The notes below the pieces were generated by a model that ran no database searches, was not told the origin of the DNA, and worked only from the letters and a program-made list of their open reading frames with translations. From NCBI RefSeq assembly GCF_001954195.1, contig NZ_MBES01000081.1, forward strand, positions 1-64,000: a stretch of 64,000 bases of DNA, read 5' to 3'. This DNA is from Mycobacterium sp. IS-1264. GTDB lineage: Bacteria; Actinomycetota; Actinomycetes; Mycobacteriales; Mycobacteriaceae. The translations under genes and the position numbers were made by a program. This document shows, piece by piece, positions 7,870 through 15,873 of the stretch. Within the stretch, counting starts at the first letter, position 1; the number at the start of each line of letters is the position of its first letter.

Positions 7870-9071
7870 CTCCTACCGGCCCGCTGGCCGGCATCCGGGT
7901 GCTCGAGCTGGGCACCCTGATCGCCGGACCGTTTGCGGGCCGGTTACTCGGCGACATGGGCGCCGATGTCATCAAGGTGGAACCGCCCGGCGCCCCGGAC
8001 CCGTTGCGCACGTGGGGCCAGGCCGAGCTCGACGGGCACCACGTCTTCTGGACCGTGCACGCGCGCAACAAGCGGGCGATCACGCTCGACCTGCGCCGGC
8101 CGCGCGGCCGCGAGCTGTTCTGCGAGCTCGTCGAAAAATCCGACATCGTGGTCGAGAACTTCCGGCCCGGCACGCTGGAGAAGTGGAACCTGGGCTACGA
8201 CGTCCTCAGCGAACGCAACCCGGGCATCATCCTGGTCCGGGTATCCGGCTACGGGCAGACCGGGCCGGACGCACACAAGGCGGGCTACGCCTCGGTGGCC
8301 GAGGCCGCCAGCGGGCTGAGGTACCTCAACGGCTTTCCGGGCGGCCCGCCGCCCCGGCTCGCGCTTTCGCTCGGCGACAGCCTGGCCGGGATGTTCGGCG
8401 CCCAGGGCGCGCTGGCCGCGCTCTACCGCCGCGGCGTGACCGGCCGCGGCCAGGTCGTCGACGTCGCGCTCACCGAATCATGTTTGGCCGTACAGGAATC
8501 CACGATTCCCGATTACGACGTCGGCGGCGTGGTGCGCGGGCCGTCGGGCACCCGACTGGAGGGCATCGCGCCGTCCAACATCTATCGCAGCGCCGACGGT
8601 TCGTGGGTGGTGATCGCCGCGAACCAGGACACCGTGTTCGCGCGCCTGTGCGCGGCGATGGGCCGCCCGGAACTGGCCACCGACGATCGCTTCGCCACGC
8701 ATGGGGCGCGCGGGCGCAACCAGGACGAGCTCGACAAGATCATCGGCGCGTGGGCCGCCGAACGGCAACCCGGCGAAATCATCGAAACGCTGTCCGCCGC
8801 AGGCGTGATCTCGGGGCCGATCAACACGGTCGCCGAGGTGGTCGACGACCCACAGCTGCGGGCGCGCGGCATGCTGGTCGAGCACTACGACGAACGCGTC
8901 GGGCGTAACGTGCTGGGACCGGGAATCGTGCCGCTGCTCTCCGAATCCCCGGGCGCGGTCCGCAACGCCGGCCCGGCGCGTCCCGGACAGCACAACGACG
9001 ACGTCTACATCGGGCTGCTGGGCAAGACCGCCGAGGAACTCGAGGAGCTTAGGGCCGAGGAGGTGCTATGA
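7866..9071 (+). CDS. CaiB/BaiF family (type III) CoA-transferase
   Basis: A 401-residue family III CoA-transferase, which transfers CoA between carboxylic acids. It opens with GPLAGIRVLELGTLIAGPFAGRLLGDMGADVIKVEPP, the family signature. The catalytic Asp is in LSLGDSLAGMFGAQGALAAL near residue 170. ARNKRAITLDLRRPRGRELF and GYGQTGPDAHKAGYASVAEA are also typical. ATGA overlaps with both neighbours make it the centre of a tightly coupled unit. It presumably activates the acid made by the upstream enzymes to a CoA ester for the lyase that follows; that substrate is inferred. Confidence 0.87.
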   Translation: MTPTGPLAGIRVLELGTLIAGPFAGRLLGDMGADVIKVEPPGAPDPLRTWGQAELDGHHVFWTVHARNKRAITLDLRRPRGRELFCELVEKSDIVVENFRPGTLEKWNLGYDVLSERNPGIILVRVSGYGQTGPDAHKAGYASVAEAASGLRYLNGFPGGPPPRLALSLGDSLAGMFGAQGALAALYRRGVTGRGQVVDVALTESCLAVQESTIPDYDVGGVVRGPSGTRLEGIAPSNIYRSADGSWVVIAANQDTVFARLCAAMGRPELATDDRFATHGARGRNQDELDKIIGAWAAERQPGEIIETLSAAGVISGPINTVAEVVDDPQLRARGMLVEHYDERVGRNVLGPGIVPLLSESPGAVRNAGPARPGQHNDDVYIGLLGKTAEELEELRAEEVL

Positions 9072-9961
9072 CGCACGTCGACATTCGCGAGATCTCCCTG
9101 CGTGACGGCCTGCAGATCGAAAAGCCAATCCCGTTGTCGGCCAAGCTGGAACTGCTCGCGGCCGTGGCCGCCACGGGAGTCCGCGAGGTGGAGGCCACCG
9201 CGTTCGTCTCCCCCACCAAGGTGCCGTCCATGGCCGACGCCGCCGAACTCGCGGCACAGCTGCACAACTACCCCGACATCGAGTTCTCGGCCTTAGTCGC
9301 CAGCCCCGGCGGGGCCAAACGGGCCGTCGCCGCCGGCCTGCGGTCGATCGAGTACGTCGTGGCGGCAGACGACACGTTCAGCAAGGCCAACGTGGGGCGC
9401 ACCAGCGCCGAGGCCACCAACGAGATCGGCGAGATCATCGCCATCGCGCACGGCAGTGGGGTCACGGTCGAGGTGATCGTCGCGACGGCGTGGGACTCCC
9501 CATTCGAGGGCCCCACCCCGCCGCAGCGGGTCCTCGACATCGCCGCCGCCGCCCGCGAGCGGGGCGTGGACCGGTTCTCGATCGCCGACACCATCGGCAC
9601 CACCACCCCGCGCAGGGTGAGTTCGCTTGTCTCGCAACTACGTCCGATCCTCGGCGACATGCCACTGGGCGGGCACTTCCACAACACCCGCGGCGCCGGG
9701 CTGGCCAGCGCCTACGCGGCGGTCAGCGCCGGGGTCACCCGCCTGGATGCCTCGGTCGGCGGGCTGGGCGGCTGCCCGTTCGCACCCGGCGCCACCGGCA
9801 ACATCGCCACCGAGGATCTGGTGTACCTGCTGCGCGACAGCGACATCGAAGTCGACGTCGACCTGCAGGCCGCCATCGCCGCGGCCGAAGTCGCGAAGTC
9901 GGTTGTCGGCCATGATCTGCCGAGCGCGCTGTTGCGTGCCGGCGACCGACAGAGACATTAA
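9068..9961 (+). CDS. Hydroxymethylglutaryl-CoA lyase-like protein
   Basis: A 297-residue HMGL-like TIM-barrel lyase. HMG-CoA lyase cleaves 3-hydroxy-3-methylglutaryl-CoA to acetoacetate and acetyl-CoA. Catalytic Arg-Asp are in EISLRDGLQIE at the N-terminus, metal-binding His residues in GGHFHNTRGAG near residue 202, and the cysteine signature GGLGGCPFAPGATGN near residue 235 matches the family. It overlaps the CoA-transferase by four bases. The pairing of CoA-transferase with lyase is seen in pathways ending in a tertiary 3-hydroxyacyl-CoA. Related aldol-type CoA lyases are possible. Confidence 0.83.
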   Translation: MTHVDIREISLRDGLQIEKPIPLSAKLELLAAVAATGVREVEATAFVSPTKVPSMADAAELAAQLHNYPDIEFSALVASPGGAKRAVAAGLRSIEYVVAADDTFSKANVGRTSAEATNEIGEIIAIAHGSGVTVEVIVATAWDSPFEGPTPPQRVLDIAAAARERGVDRFSIADTIGTTTPRRVSSLVSQLRPILGDMPLGGHFHNTRGAGLASAYAAVSAGVTRLDASVGGLGGCPFAPGATGNIATEDLVYLLRDSDIEVDVDLQAAIAAAEVAKSVVGHDLPSALLRAGDRQRH

Positions 9962-9975
9962 GTGCCGGGGGCCTG

Positions 9976-10587
9976 ATGCCGTCGGGAGAGCTGACCTCCA
10001 AGGGCCGCCAGACCAGGCAGGCCATCGAACAGGCCGCCCGTAAACTGTTCGCCGAGCGCGGCTTTCACGGCACCACGCTGGCCGACATCACCTCCGCCGC
10101 CGGTAAATCGCCGGCGGTGTTCTACCGGTACTTCGCTGACAAGGAAGACCTGCTGGCCGCGCTGGCCGAGTCGTTTCTACACGAGGTCGTGGCACCGTCC
10201 GGGCTGAGCGTTCGCCTGCCGGAGTCGCCCGACGACGACGCGTTCTTCACCTCGGTGGTCACCGGCTATTGGAACATCTTCAAGCAGAACATCGGCATCA
10301 TGATCGCCGTCGCCCAGCTGGGCGCCACCCAGCAGCGTTTCGCGGCCGTCCAGAACGAATTTCGGCGTTTCGGCATGGACATCGTGGCCGCCTCGGTCCG
10401 CCGCGCCCAGGAACAGGGTTACGGGGCCGAGCTCAACCCCGAACACATTGCGGCCGCCATCGCGCTGCTGTTCGAAAACTTCACCACCGTGGTCGTTGGA
10501 CCGTCCGGCCTCGGGTTGGAAGTCAGCGACCAGGAAGCCATCGCAACCCTGTCGACGGTCTGGAAGAAAACGCTCTACGGCGCATAA
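9976..10587 (+). CDS. TetR/AcrR family regulator of the catabolic operon
   Basis: A 203-residue TetR regulator. The N-terminal helix-turn-helix spans about residues 12-58 (RQAIEQAARKLFAERGFHG, TTLADITSAAGKSPAVFYRYFADKEDLL); the rest is a ligand-binding helical domain. It starts 14 bases after the lyase and is probably the last gene of the dioxygenase-hydrolase-CoA-transferase-lyase operon, an autoregulatory arrangement. The palindrome over the promoter at 5503-5546 is the best operator candidate. A 10-bp perfect palindrome CGAAATTTCG (10588-10597) follows the stop, in front of the next acyl-CoA dehydrogenase. Confidence 0.85.
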   Translation: MPSGELTSKGRQTRQAIEQAARKLFAERGFHGTTLADITSAAGKSPAVFYRYFADKEDLLAALAESFLHEVVAPSGLSVRLPESPDDDAFFTSVVTGYWNIFKQNIGIMIAVAQLGATQQRFAAVQNEFRRFGMDIVAASVRRAQEQGYGAELNPEHIAAAIALLFENFTTVVVGPSGLGLEVSDQEAIATLSTVWKKTLYGA

Positions 10588-10609
10588 CGAAATTTCGAGG
10601 AGAATCATC

Positions 10610-11848
10610 GTGGATTTCACCCTGCCGGAACACCTTCCGGGATTGCTTGCCGACATGGACGCTTTCATCGAGCGCGAAATCGCTCCGCTGCAGGCCGAGA
10701 ACATGCAGTACTTCGACCAGCGCCGAGAGCACGCCCGCACCGATTGGGACAACGACGGCATCCCGACACGCGAGTGGGAGGACCTGCTGGCCGAGATGCG
10801 CCGGCGGGCCGATGCGGCCGGCTGGCTGCGCTACGGGTTACCGGCCTCGCTGGGCGGGCGCGACGGCTCCAACGTCGACATGGCCGTCATTCGGGAACAC
10901 TTGGCGCACAAGGGTCTTGGCCTGCACAACGACCTGCAGAACGAATCCTCGATCGTCGGGAACTTCCCGCAGGTGATCATGATGGAGCGCTTCGGCACCG
11001 ACGAGCAACGCCGGGCCTGGTCAGAAGCGCTGATCACCGGCGAACGCTCGATGGCGTTTGGCCTCACCGAGCCCGCGCACGGCTCCGATGCGACCTGGCT
11101 GGAAACCCACGCCAAGCAAGACGGAGACGAGTGGGTGATCAACGGCTCCAAGCGATTCAACACCGGCGTGCATCGCGCCACCCATGACCTGATCTTCGCC
11201 CGCACCTCCGGTGAGCCCGGGCAGGCCCGCGGCATCACCGCGTTTCTGGTCCCCACCGATGCGCCGGGATTCGATGTGCCGTACTACTGGTGGACTTTTA
11301 ACATGCCCACCGACCACGGCGAAGTGGAGCTGACCGACGTGCGGGTGCCGGCTGACGCGGTGCTCGGTGAGGTGGACCGCGGCCTGGAGGTCGCGCAGAC
11401 GTTCTTGCACGAGAACCGGATTCGTCAGGCCGCCAGCAGCCTGGGTGCGGCGCAATACTGCATCGACCGCGCCGCCGAATACGCGGGTCGGCGCACGGTG
11501 TTCGGCAAGCCGCTGTCGGTCAACCAGGCCGTGCAATGGCCACTGGCGGAGCTGCAGACCGAGGCCCAGATGGTGCGGCTGCTGGTGCAGTACGCAGCGT
11601 GGCACCTGGACCGCAACCACCACATGGAGGTCTCCGACAAGGTGTCGATGGCGAACTACCGCGCCAACCGGCTGGTCTGCGACGCCGCGGACCGTGCGAT
11701 GCAGATCTTCGGCGGTCTCGGCTACAGCCGTCACGAACCGTTCGAGCACATCTACCGCCATCACCGCCGCTACCGGATCACCGAGGGCGCCGAGGAGATT
11801 CAGATCCGCCGAGTGGCCCAGCGGTTGTTCAAGTTTGGCAGCAAGTGA
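10610..11848 (+). CDS. Acyl-CoA dehydrogenase, ACAD11/LvaC-like
   Basis: A 412-residue acyl-CoA dehydrogenase. The middle-domain motif is FGLTEPAHGSDATWLETHAK near residue 150; VINGSKRFNTGVHRATHD and QIFGGLGYSRHEPFEHIYRHHRRYRITEGAEE follow. I chose the GTG at 10610, which has GAGGAG at 10597-10602. The gene is coupled by GTGA to an APH-fold kinase and then a DUF6285 protein. Separate dehydrogenase, kinase and small-protein genes of these kinds form the LvaC/LvaA/LvaB system for 4-hydroxyacyl-CoA, and kinase and dehydrogenase are fused in ACAD10/11. The enzyme may eliminate phosphate from a 4-phosphoacyl-CoA rather than oxidise an ordinary acyl-CoA; that is inference. Confidence 0.85.
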   Translation: MDFTLPEHLPGLLADMDAFIEREIAPLQAENMQYFDQRREHARTDWDNDGIPTREWEDLLAEMRRRADAAGWLRYGLPASLGGRDGSNVDMAVIREHLAHKGLGLHNDLQNESSIVGNFPQVIMMERFGTDEQRRAWSEALITGERSMAFGLTEPAHGSDATWLETHAKQDGDEWVINGSKRFNTGVHRATHDLIFARTSGEPGQARGITAFLVPTDAPGFDVPYYWWTFNMPTDHGEVELTDVRVPADAVLGEVDRGLEVAQTFLHENRIRQAASSLGAAQYCIDRAAEYAGRRTVFGKPLSVNQAVQWPLAELQTEAQMVRLLVQYAAWHLDRNHHMEVSDKVSMANYRANRLVCDAADRAMQIFGGLGYSRHEPFEHIYRHHRRYRITEGAEEIQIRRVAQRLFKFGSK

Positions 11849-11868
11849 ATTTGCACGTGAATTTGCAG
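11845..11868 (+). repeat. 2 x 12-bp duplication over a start codon
   Basis: GTGAATTTGCAC is followed by GTGAATTTGCAG. The first copy holds the upstream stop (TGA 11846-11848) and the GTG start; the second supplies another in-frame GTG. GGAGGG follows the array. Confidence 0.82.
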
Positions 11869-12837
11869 GAGGGATTGCCCGCGGTGTTGGGCCCGGCACT
11901 GGGCGCCGACGTGCGTATCGACAACCTGCGCGCACTCACCGGTGGCGCCAGCCGAGCCACGTGGGCCTTCGACGCGGTCACGGACGGCCAACGCCGTTCG
12001 CTCATCCTGCGCACCGGCCCACCCGACGACGTGCACGCCGGCATGGAACTGGAAGCACGAGCGCAGGCCGCGGCAGCCGCCGCCGGGGCGCCCGTCCCGC
12101 ACATCCTCGTCGCCGACGATTCGCCTGCCGCACTGGGCAATCCGTACCTCGTCTGCGACGAGATCAAGGGCGAGACCATCGTTCGGCGCATCCAGCGTCA
12201 GCTCGACAGCACCGATGGGCAACAGGGCCGGGCGCGGCTGCTCCAACAGTGCGCCCGGGCACTGGCCGCCATCCACCGCGCCGAGCAGAACCTGCCCGGC
12301 CTCACACACGAGAACCAACTGGACGAATGGCGCGAGCGCCTCGACGCGATGGGCGACACCACGGCCACCTTCGAGTGGGGGTTTCGCTGGCTGGCGGCCC
12401 ACCAGCCGCAGCCGTCGCCCAGCGTGCTGGTGCACGGCGACTTCCGGATGGGAAACCTCATCGTCGACGGATCCGACCTCGCCGCCGTTCTGGACTGGGA
12501 GCTGGTGCACGTCGGGCAGGCCTACGAAGACCTGGCCTGGTTTTGCATCCGGGCCTGGCGGTTCGGCGCCCCGCCGAGCCTCGGCGCCGGCGGGCTGGGC
12601 AGCATCGAGAGCTTTCTGCTCGCCTATGAAGAGGCCGGCGGGGCTACCGTCGATCGAGGGGCGCTTCACTGGTGGCTGGTGCTGGCCACGCTGCGCTGGG
12701 GCGTCATCTGCCGCCACCAGGCCGAGCGTCACCTGAGCGGGCAGGTCCGCTCGGTGGAACTGGCGGCGATCGGGCGCCGCGTCTGCGAAACCGAGTGGGA
12801 TCTGCTCGACCTGCTCGCGGAAGGGGCCCGCACATGA
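11845..12837 (+). CDS. APH-fold kinase, LvaA/ACAD11-kinase-like
   Basis: A 330-residue phosphotransferase of the aminoglycoside-phosphotransferase/choline-kinase fold. The catalytic loop is VLVHGDFRMGNLIVDG near residue 197 (Asp as base, Asn as metal ligand), and the metal-binding Asp is in AVLDWELVHVGQAYEDLAW. The N-terminus has LTGGASRATWAF in the nucleotide-loop position. Sitting between a FadE and a DUF6285 protein, it most likely phosphorylates a hydroxyacyl-CoA (LvaA-like) and is not an antibiotic-resistance enzyme. The start codon is within a duplicated 12-bp unit, so the first residues are uncertain by four. Confidence 0.82.
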   Translation: MNLHVNLQEGLPAVLGPALGADVRIDNLRALTGGASRATWAFDAVTDGQRRSLILRTGPPDDVHAGMELEARAQAAAAAAGAPVPHILVADDSPAALGNPYLVCDEIKGETIVRRIQRQLDSTDGQQGRARLLQQCARALAAIHRAEQNLPGLTHENQLDEWRERLDAMGDTTATFEWGFRWLAAHQPQPSPSVLVHGDFRMGNLIVDGSDLAAVLDWELVHVGQAYEDLAWFCIRAWRFGAPPSLGAGGLGSIESFLLAYEEAGGATVDRGALHWWLVLATLRWGVICRHQAERHLSGQVRSVELAAIGRRVCETEWDLLDLLAEGART

Positions 12838-13220
12838 CGTCCGGTGAACAGCTGCACGGGCGGCCGACGGCGGCCGAGCTGGTGGCGGCCGTGGCCGAAT
12901 TCATCGAAGGCCTCATCAAAGCCGACGTCCGAGAGGCGACCACCGGGCAGGTCAACTTCCACGCGCGGGTGGCCGCCAACGTCTTGCGCACCGTCGAACG
13001 CGAACTGCTCGACGACGGTGCGGCGCAGGCCCGTGCGGCGCTCGCCGCCCTGGGTTTCGACGACGAGGCCGGTCTGGCCGCCGCGATCCGTGCGGGTGAG
13101 CTCGACGAAAACTCGGAGGGCGTCACGGCCTGCCTGCGGACATTGGTGCGGCAGCGACTGGCGGTCGCCCATCCCGGATACGACCGTGAATATTACGACC
13201 GTGAATATGACGGGGAATAG
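12834..13220 (+). CDS. DUF6285 small protein, LvaB-like kinase partner
   Basis: A 128-residue, mainly helical protein of the DUF6285 type: GRPTAAELVAAVAEFIEGLI, then QVNFHARVAANVLRTVEREL, ending CLRTLVRQRLAVAHPGY. It overlaps the kinase stop by ATGA. In the Pseudomonas levulinate system a small protein of about this size (LvaB) is needed with the LvaA kinase, and I infer the same partner role here. Its C-terminus ends in a duplicated pentapeptide (YDREY twice) made by a 15-bp tandem repeat just before the stop. Confidence 0.75.
   Translation: MTSGEQLHGRPTAAELVAAVAEFIEGLIKADVREATTGQVNFHARVAANVLRTVERELLDDGAAQARAALAALGFDDEAGLAAAIRAGELDENSEGVTACLRTLVRQRLAVAHPGYDREYYDREYDGE
13179..13208 (+). repeat. 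2 x 15-bp tandem repeat at a gene's C-terminal end
   Basis: TACGACCGTGAATAT is present twice exactly, giving the duplicated peptide YDREY, twelve bases before the end of the DUF6285 gene. Confidence 0.85.
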
Positions 13221-13231
13221 GAGCCAGAGCC

Positions 13232-13630
13232 ATGCCCGCTACCGCCGAGGCCATCGTCGACGTGGCCGAGCGCCTGTTCACGGCGATCGAAAAGGGCGAC
13301 AAGGCGATCGTCGACCGAATGTGGAGCGACGACATCGCCGTCTGGCGGGTGGGTGCGCGCCGCGATGACAACAAGGCCCGCGCGCTGCGCGTCATCGACT
13401 GGTTCATCGACGTCACGACCGAGCGCCACTACGAGATCTTGGACCGTCAGGTCTTTGATGACGGATCGGTGGGCGGCTTCGTCCAGCAACACCTCCTGCA
13501 CGCCACCGGCCATGCCGGACAATCGATCTCGCTACACGTCTGCATCGTGATCAAGGTGGGCACCGACGGGCTGATCCACCGGATCGACGAGTACTTTGAC
13601 CCCGCCGGCATCGATCCCCTGATGAGATGA
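13232..13630 (+). CDS. SnoaL/NTF2-like protein
   Basis: A 132-residue cone-shaped alpha+beta-barrel protein of the SnoaL/NTF2 superfamily: VDVAERLFTAIEKGDKAIVDRMWSDD at the start and LIHRIDEYFDPAGIDPL at the end are standard family elements. Members act as small hydrolases, isomerases or dehydratases on hydrophobic substrates. It lies 11 bases after the DUF6285 gene, so it probably belongs to the same transcript and may handle an intermediate of that pathway. No specific catalytic residues can be assigned with confidence. Confidence 0.72.
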   Translation: MPATAEAIVDVAERLFTAIEKGDKAIVDRMWSDDIAVWRVGARRDDNKARALRVIDWFIDVTTERHYEILDRQVFDDGSVGGFVQQHLLHATGHAGQSISLHVCIVIKVGTDGLIHRIDEYFDPAGIDPLMR

Positions 13631-13660
13631 GGCCGGTTCTGACGGGTTCTGACCGGTTCT
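13631..13660 (+). repeat. 3 x 10-bp tandem array in a spacer
   Basis: GGCCGGTTCT, GACGGGTTCT and GACCGGTTCT follow the stop of the SnoaL-like gene and lead into GACTAAGGAGG, the ribosome-binding site of the YceI gene. The unit is not a multiple of three, consistent with a non-coding position. Confidence 0.78.
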
Positions 13661-13675
13661 GACTAAGGAGGCGAC

Positions 13676-14224
13676 ATGACGACGTTGGAAACGCTGCTCA
13701 ACGATCCCGAGATGGCCGGCGTGTGGAACATCGTTCCGGATCGCTCGGCCATCACCTTCAAGGTCAAAAACATGTGGGGCCTGCTGAACGTCAAGGGCCG
13801 TTTCACCGACTTCAGCGGCGACGGACAACTCACCGGCAAGGGCGCGGTCTTCGGCCGACTCGACATCCGCGCCGCATCGCTGAGCACCGGAATCAAACGC
13901 CGCGACAGGCACCTGCGCTCGGCCGATTTCTTCGACGTCGAGCGCTTCGGCGAGATCAGCGTCGTCGTCACCGCGGTGCATCCCACCGAGGGCCCGCCGA
14001 AAGGCAAAGCCGCCGATCTGCGGGCGAACCTCACGATCAAGGGCATCACCGCTCCGCTGCCCCTACCCGTCACCATCACCGAGCTCGAGGACGGCTCCAT
14101 CCAAATCAGCGGTCAAACCAAGGTCGACCGATCCCAGTTCGACTTGGGCTGGAACAGGTTCGGCATGATCGGCGCGACGGCAACGGTGGCGGCGGATGCC
14201 ATCTTCGTGCGGGCGCCCCGGTGA
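13676..14224 (+). CDS. YceI-family lipocalin-like protein
   Basis: A 182-residue YceI-domain protein, a beta-barrel that binds long isoprenoid-like or amphiphilic lipids in characterised members. Family marks: GVWNIVPDRSAITFKVKNMW at the start, GRLDIRAASLSTGIKRRDRHLRSADFFD in the middle, and QTKVDRSQFDLGWNRFGMIG near the end. No signal peptide is visible, so it is probably cytoplasmic. The ATG is preceded by AAGGAGG (13664-13670). It may be the last gene of the preceding unit; its role there is unknown. Confidence 0.85.
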   Translation: MTTLETLLNDPEMAGVWNIVPDRSAITFKVKNMWGLLNVKGRFTDFSGDGQLTGKGAVFGRLDIRAASLSTGIKRRDRHLRSADFFDVERFGEISVVVTAVHPTEGPPKGKAADLRANLTIKGITAPLPLPVTITELEDGSIQISGQTKVDRSQFDLGWNRFGMIGATATVAADAIFVRAPR

Positions 14225-14254
14225 GACCGCCGCGGCACCAGTAGCATCTGCACC

Positions 14255-14674
14255 GTGCCCGCCTCGAGCCCCAATACCGAATCCAGCGAGGCCCTGCGGA
14301 TCCTCGTCTACAGCAACAACGCCCACACGCGCGACCAAGTGATGCGGGCGCTGGGCAAGCGGCTGCACCCGGATCTGCCGGAGCTGAGCTATGTCGAGGT
14401 GGCGACGGGCCCGATGGTGATCCGCACGATGGACGAGGGCGGCATCGACTTGGCCATCCTCGACGGCGAGGCGACCCCGACCGGCGGCATGGGCATCGCC
14501 AAGCAACTCAAAGACGAACTCGCGAACTGCCCACCGATCCTGGTCCTCACGGGGCGCCCGGACGATGCGTGGCTGGCCAGCTGGTCGCGCGCCGAGGCCG
14601 CGGTCCCGCATCCGCTCGACCCGATTGTGCTGGGCCGGACGGCACTGGGCCTGCTGCGCACGCCCACTCACTAG
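14255..14674 (+). CDS. Orphan, degenerate response regulator (Rv3143-type)
   Basis: A 139-residue stand-alone receiver domain without an output domain, in the position and at about the length of Rv3143 (133 residues) upstream of nuo. The phosphoacceptor-like Asp is present in DLAILDGEATPTGG, and Thr in LVLTG. The usual acidic pair after the first strand is replaced (ILVYSNN where ILVVDDD is normal), and the conserved Lys of the K-P motif is His (AVPHP). Metal binding and phosphorylation may therefore be impaired. GTG start at 14255. No sensor kinase is nearby. It probably works by protein-protein contact. Confidence 0.8.
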   Translation: MPASSPNTESSEALRILVYSNNAHTRDQVMRALGKRLHPDLPELSYVEVATGPMVIRTMDEGGIDLAILDGEATPTGGMGIAKQLKDELANCPPILVLTGRPDDAWLASWSRAEAAVPHPLDPIVLGRTALGLLRTPTH

Positions 14675-14932
14675 CAATTACCGCTCCCACCTGCGCCGAC
14701 ACGGAAATCTAGGCCGTGTGGGCGGTCGCTTAGCACCCCGGCGACGACGCGCCCTGATGCGGGGACGTTAAGACCGGGCAAATAGCAGCACCCCGGGCAC
14801 GTGCGCCCGCGCTGGCGACGCTATGTTGAAAGTCACTGTGGCGCACTCCAGACCCGGTTCGTCACAGCAGCCCGGTTACCGCCGGCCGCCACTCAGCATC
14901 GAGGCGGCCCACACGACGGATCATGGAGCGAG
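14675..14932 (+). other. Leader and promoter region of the nuo operon
   Basis: A 258-base gap between the response regulator and nuoA. No gene is evident. In M. tuberculosis a PPE gene lies here; none does in this window. A -10-like TATGTT is at 14823-14828, but I could not place a convincing -35, so the promoter remains unassigned. Confidence 0.45.
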
Positions 14933-15310
14933 TTGAACGTCTACATACCCATCCTGGTGCTAGGCGCGATCGCCGCCGCGTTCGCCGTCGGCTCGGTCGC
15001 GATCGCGAGCCTGGTCGGCCCGTCGCGCTACAACAAGTCCAAGCTGGCCGCGTACGAGTGTGGGATCGAACCCACCGAATCGTCGGTGAGCGGTCCGGAG
15101 GCGAGGCCCGGGCAGCGGTTCCCGGTGAAGTATTACCTGACCGCAATGCTGTTCATCATCTTCGACATCGAGATCGTGTTCTTGTATCCGTGGGCGGTCA
15201 GCTACGACGCCCTGGGGACGTTCGCGCTGGTCGAGATGGTGGTGTTCATGCTCACGGTCTTTGTGGCGTACGCCTACGTGTGGCGCCGCGGCGGCCTGAC
15301 GTGGGATTGA
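14933..15310 (+). CDS. nuoA: NADH-quinone oxidoreductase subunit A
   Basis: A 125-residue inner-membrane subunit of complex I (NDH-1), which couples NADH oxidation by menaquinone to proton export. Three membrane helices are visible: about residues 4-28, 58-80 and 88-110. The loop motif [10 protein letters not shown] and the helix [15 protein letters not shown] are diagnostic of NuoA. I chose a TTG start (14933) with GGAG at 14925-14928, because it begins [10 protein letters not shown] as expected and gives the family length; no ATG or GTG fits. First of 14 contiguous nuo genes. Confidence 0.9.
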   Translation: MNVYIPILVLGAIAAAFAVGSVAIASLVGPSRYNKSKLAAYECGIEPTESSVSGPEARPGQRFPVKYYLTAMLFIIFDIEIVFLYPWAVSYDALGTFALVEMVVFMLTVFVAYAYVWRRGGLTWD

Positions 15311-15318
15311 GGTAAGAC

Positions 15319-15873
15319 GTGGGCCTGGAAGAACAACTCCCCGGCGGGATCCTGCTGTCTACCGTCGAGAAGGTCGCGGGTTATGTCCGCAAGAACTCTT
15401 TGTGGCCGGCTACGTTCGGTTTGGCGTGCTGCGCGATCGAGATGATGGCGACGGCGGGGCCGCGATTCGACATCGCACGCTTCGGGATGGAGCGCTTCTC
15501 CGCGACGCCGCGGCAAGCCGATCTGATGATCGTTGCCGGGCGGGTCAGTCAGAAGATGGCGCCGGTGCTGCGGCAGATCTACGACCAGATGGCCGAGCCG
15601 AAATGGGTGCTGGCCATGGGTGTCTGCGCGTCGTCGGGCGGGATGTTCAACAACTACGCGGTCGTGCAGGGGGTGGACCACCTCGTTCCGGTGGACATCT
15701 ACCTCCCCGGGTGTCCCCCGCGGCCGGAGATGCTGCTGCACGCAATCCTCAAGCTGCACGAGAAGATTCAGGAAATGCCGCTCGGCGTCAACCGCGAGCG
15801 TGCCATCGCCGAAGCCGAGGAGGCGGCCCTGGCGGTCAGGCCGACGATCGAGATGCGTGGACTGCTGCGATGA
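15319..15873 (+). CDS. nuoB: NADH-quinone oxidoreductase subunit B
   Basis: A 184-residue peripheral-arm subunit carrying iron-sulfur cluster N2, the last electron carrier before quinone. The Cys ligands are in [11 protein letters not shown] (tandem Cys), GVCASSGG and [10 protein letters not shown]. Same length as I recall for M. tuberculosis NuoB. GTG start nine bases after nuoA; the stop overlaps the nuoC start. Confidence 0.95.
   Translation: MGLEEQLPGGILLSTVEKVAGYVRKNSLWPATFGLACCAIEMMATAGPRFDIARFGMERFSATPRQADLMIVAGRVSQKMAPVLRQIYDQMAEPKWVLAMGVCASSGGMFNNYAVVQGVDHLVPVDIYLPGCPPRPEMLLHAILKLHEKIQEMPLGVNRERAIAEAEEAALAVRPTIEMRGLLR

Noticed and set aside
10588-10597. CGAAATTTCG as a second TetR operator
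   Set aside because: A perfect palindrome, but only 10 bp and unrelated to the long palindrome at 5513-5546; too little evidence for a separate site.
11845-12837. Aminoglycoside-resistance kinase
   Set aside because: The APH fold alone does not indicate resistance; the gene is coupled to a FadE and a DUF6285 gene, which points to acyl-CoA metabolism. The same caution applies to 37863-39050.
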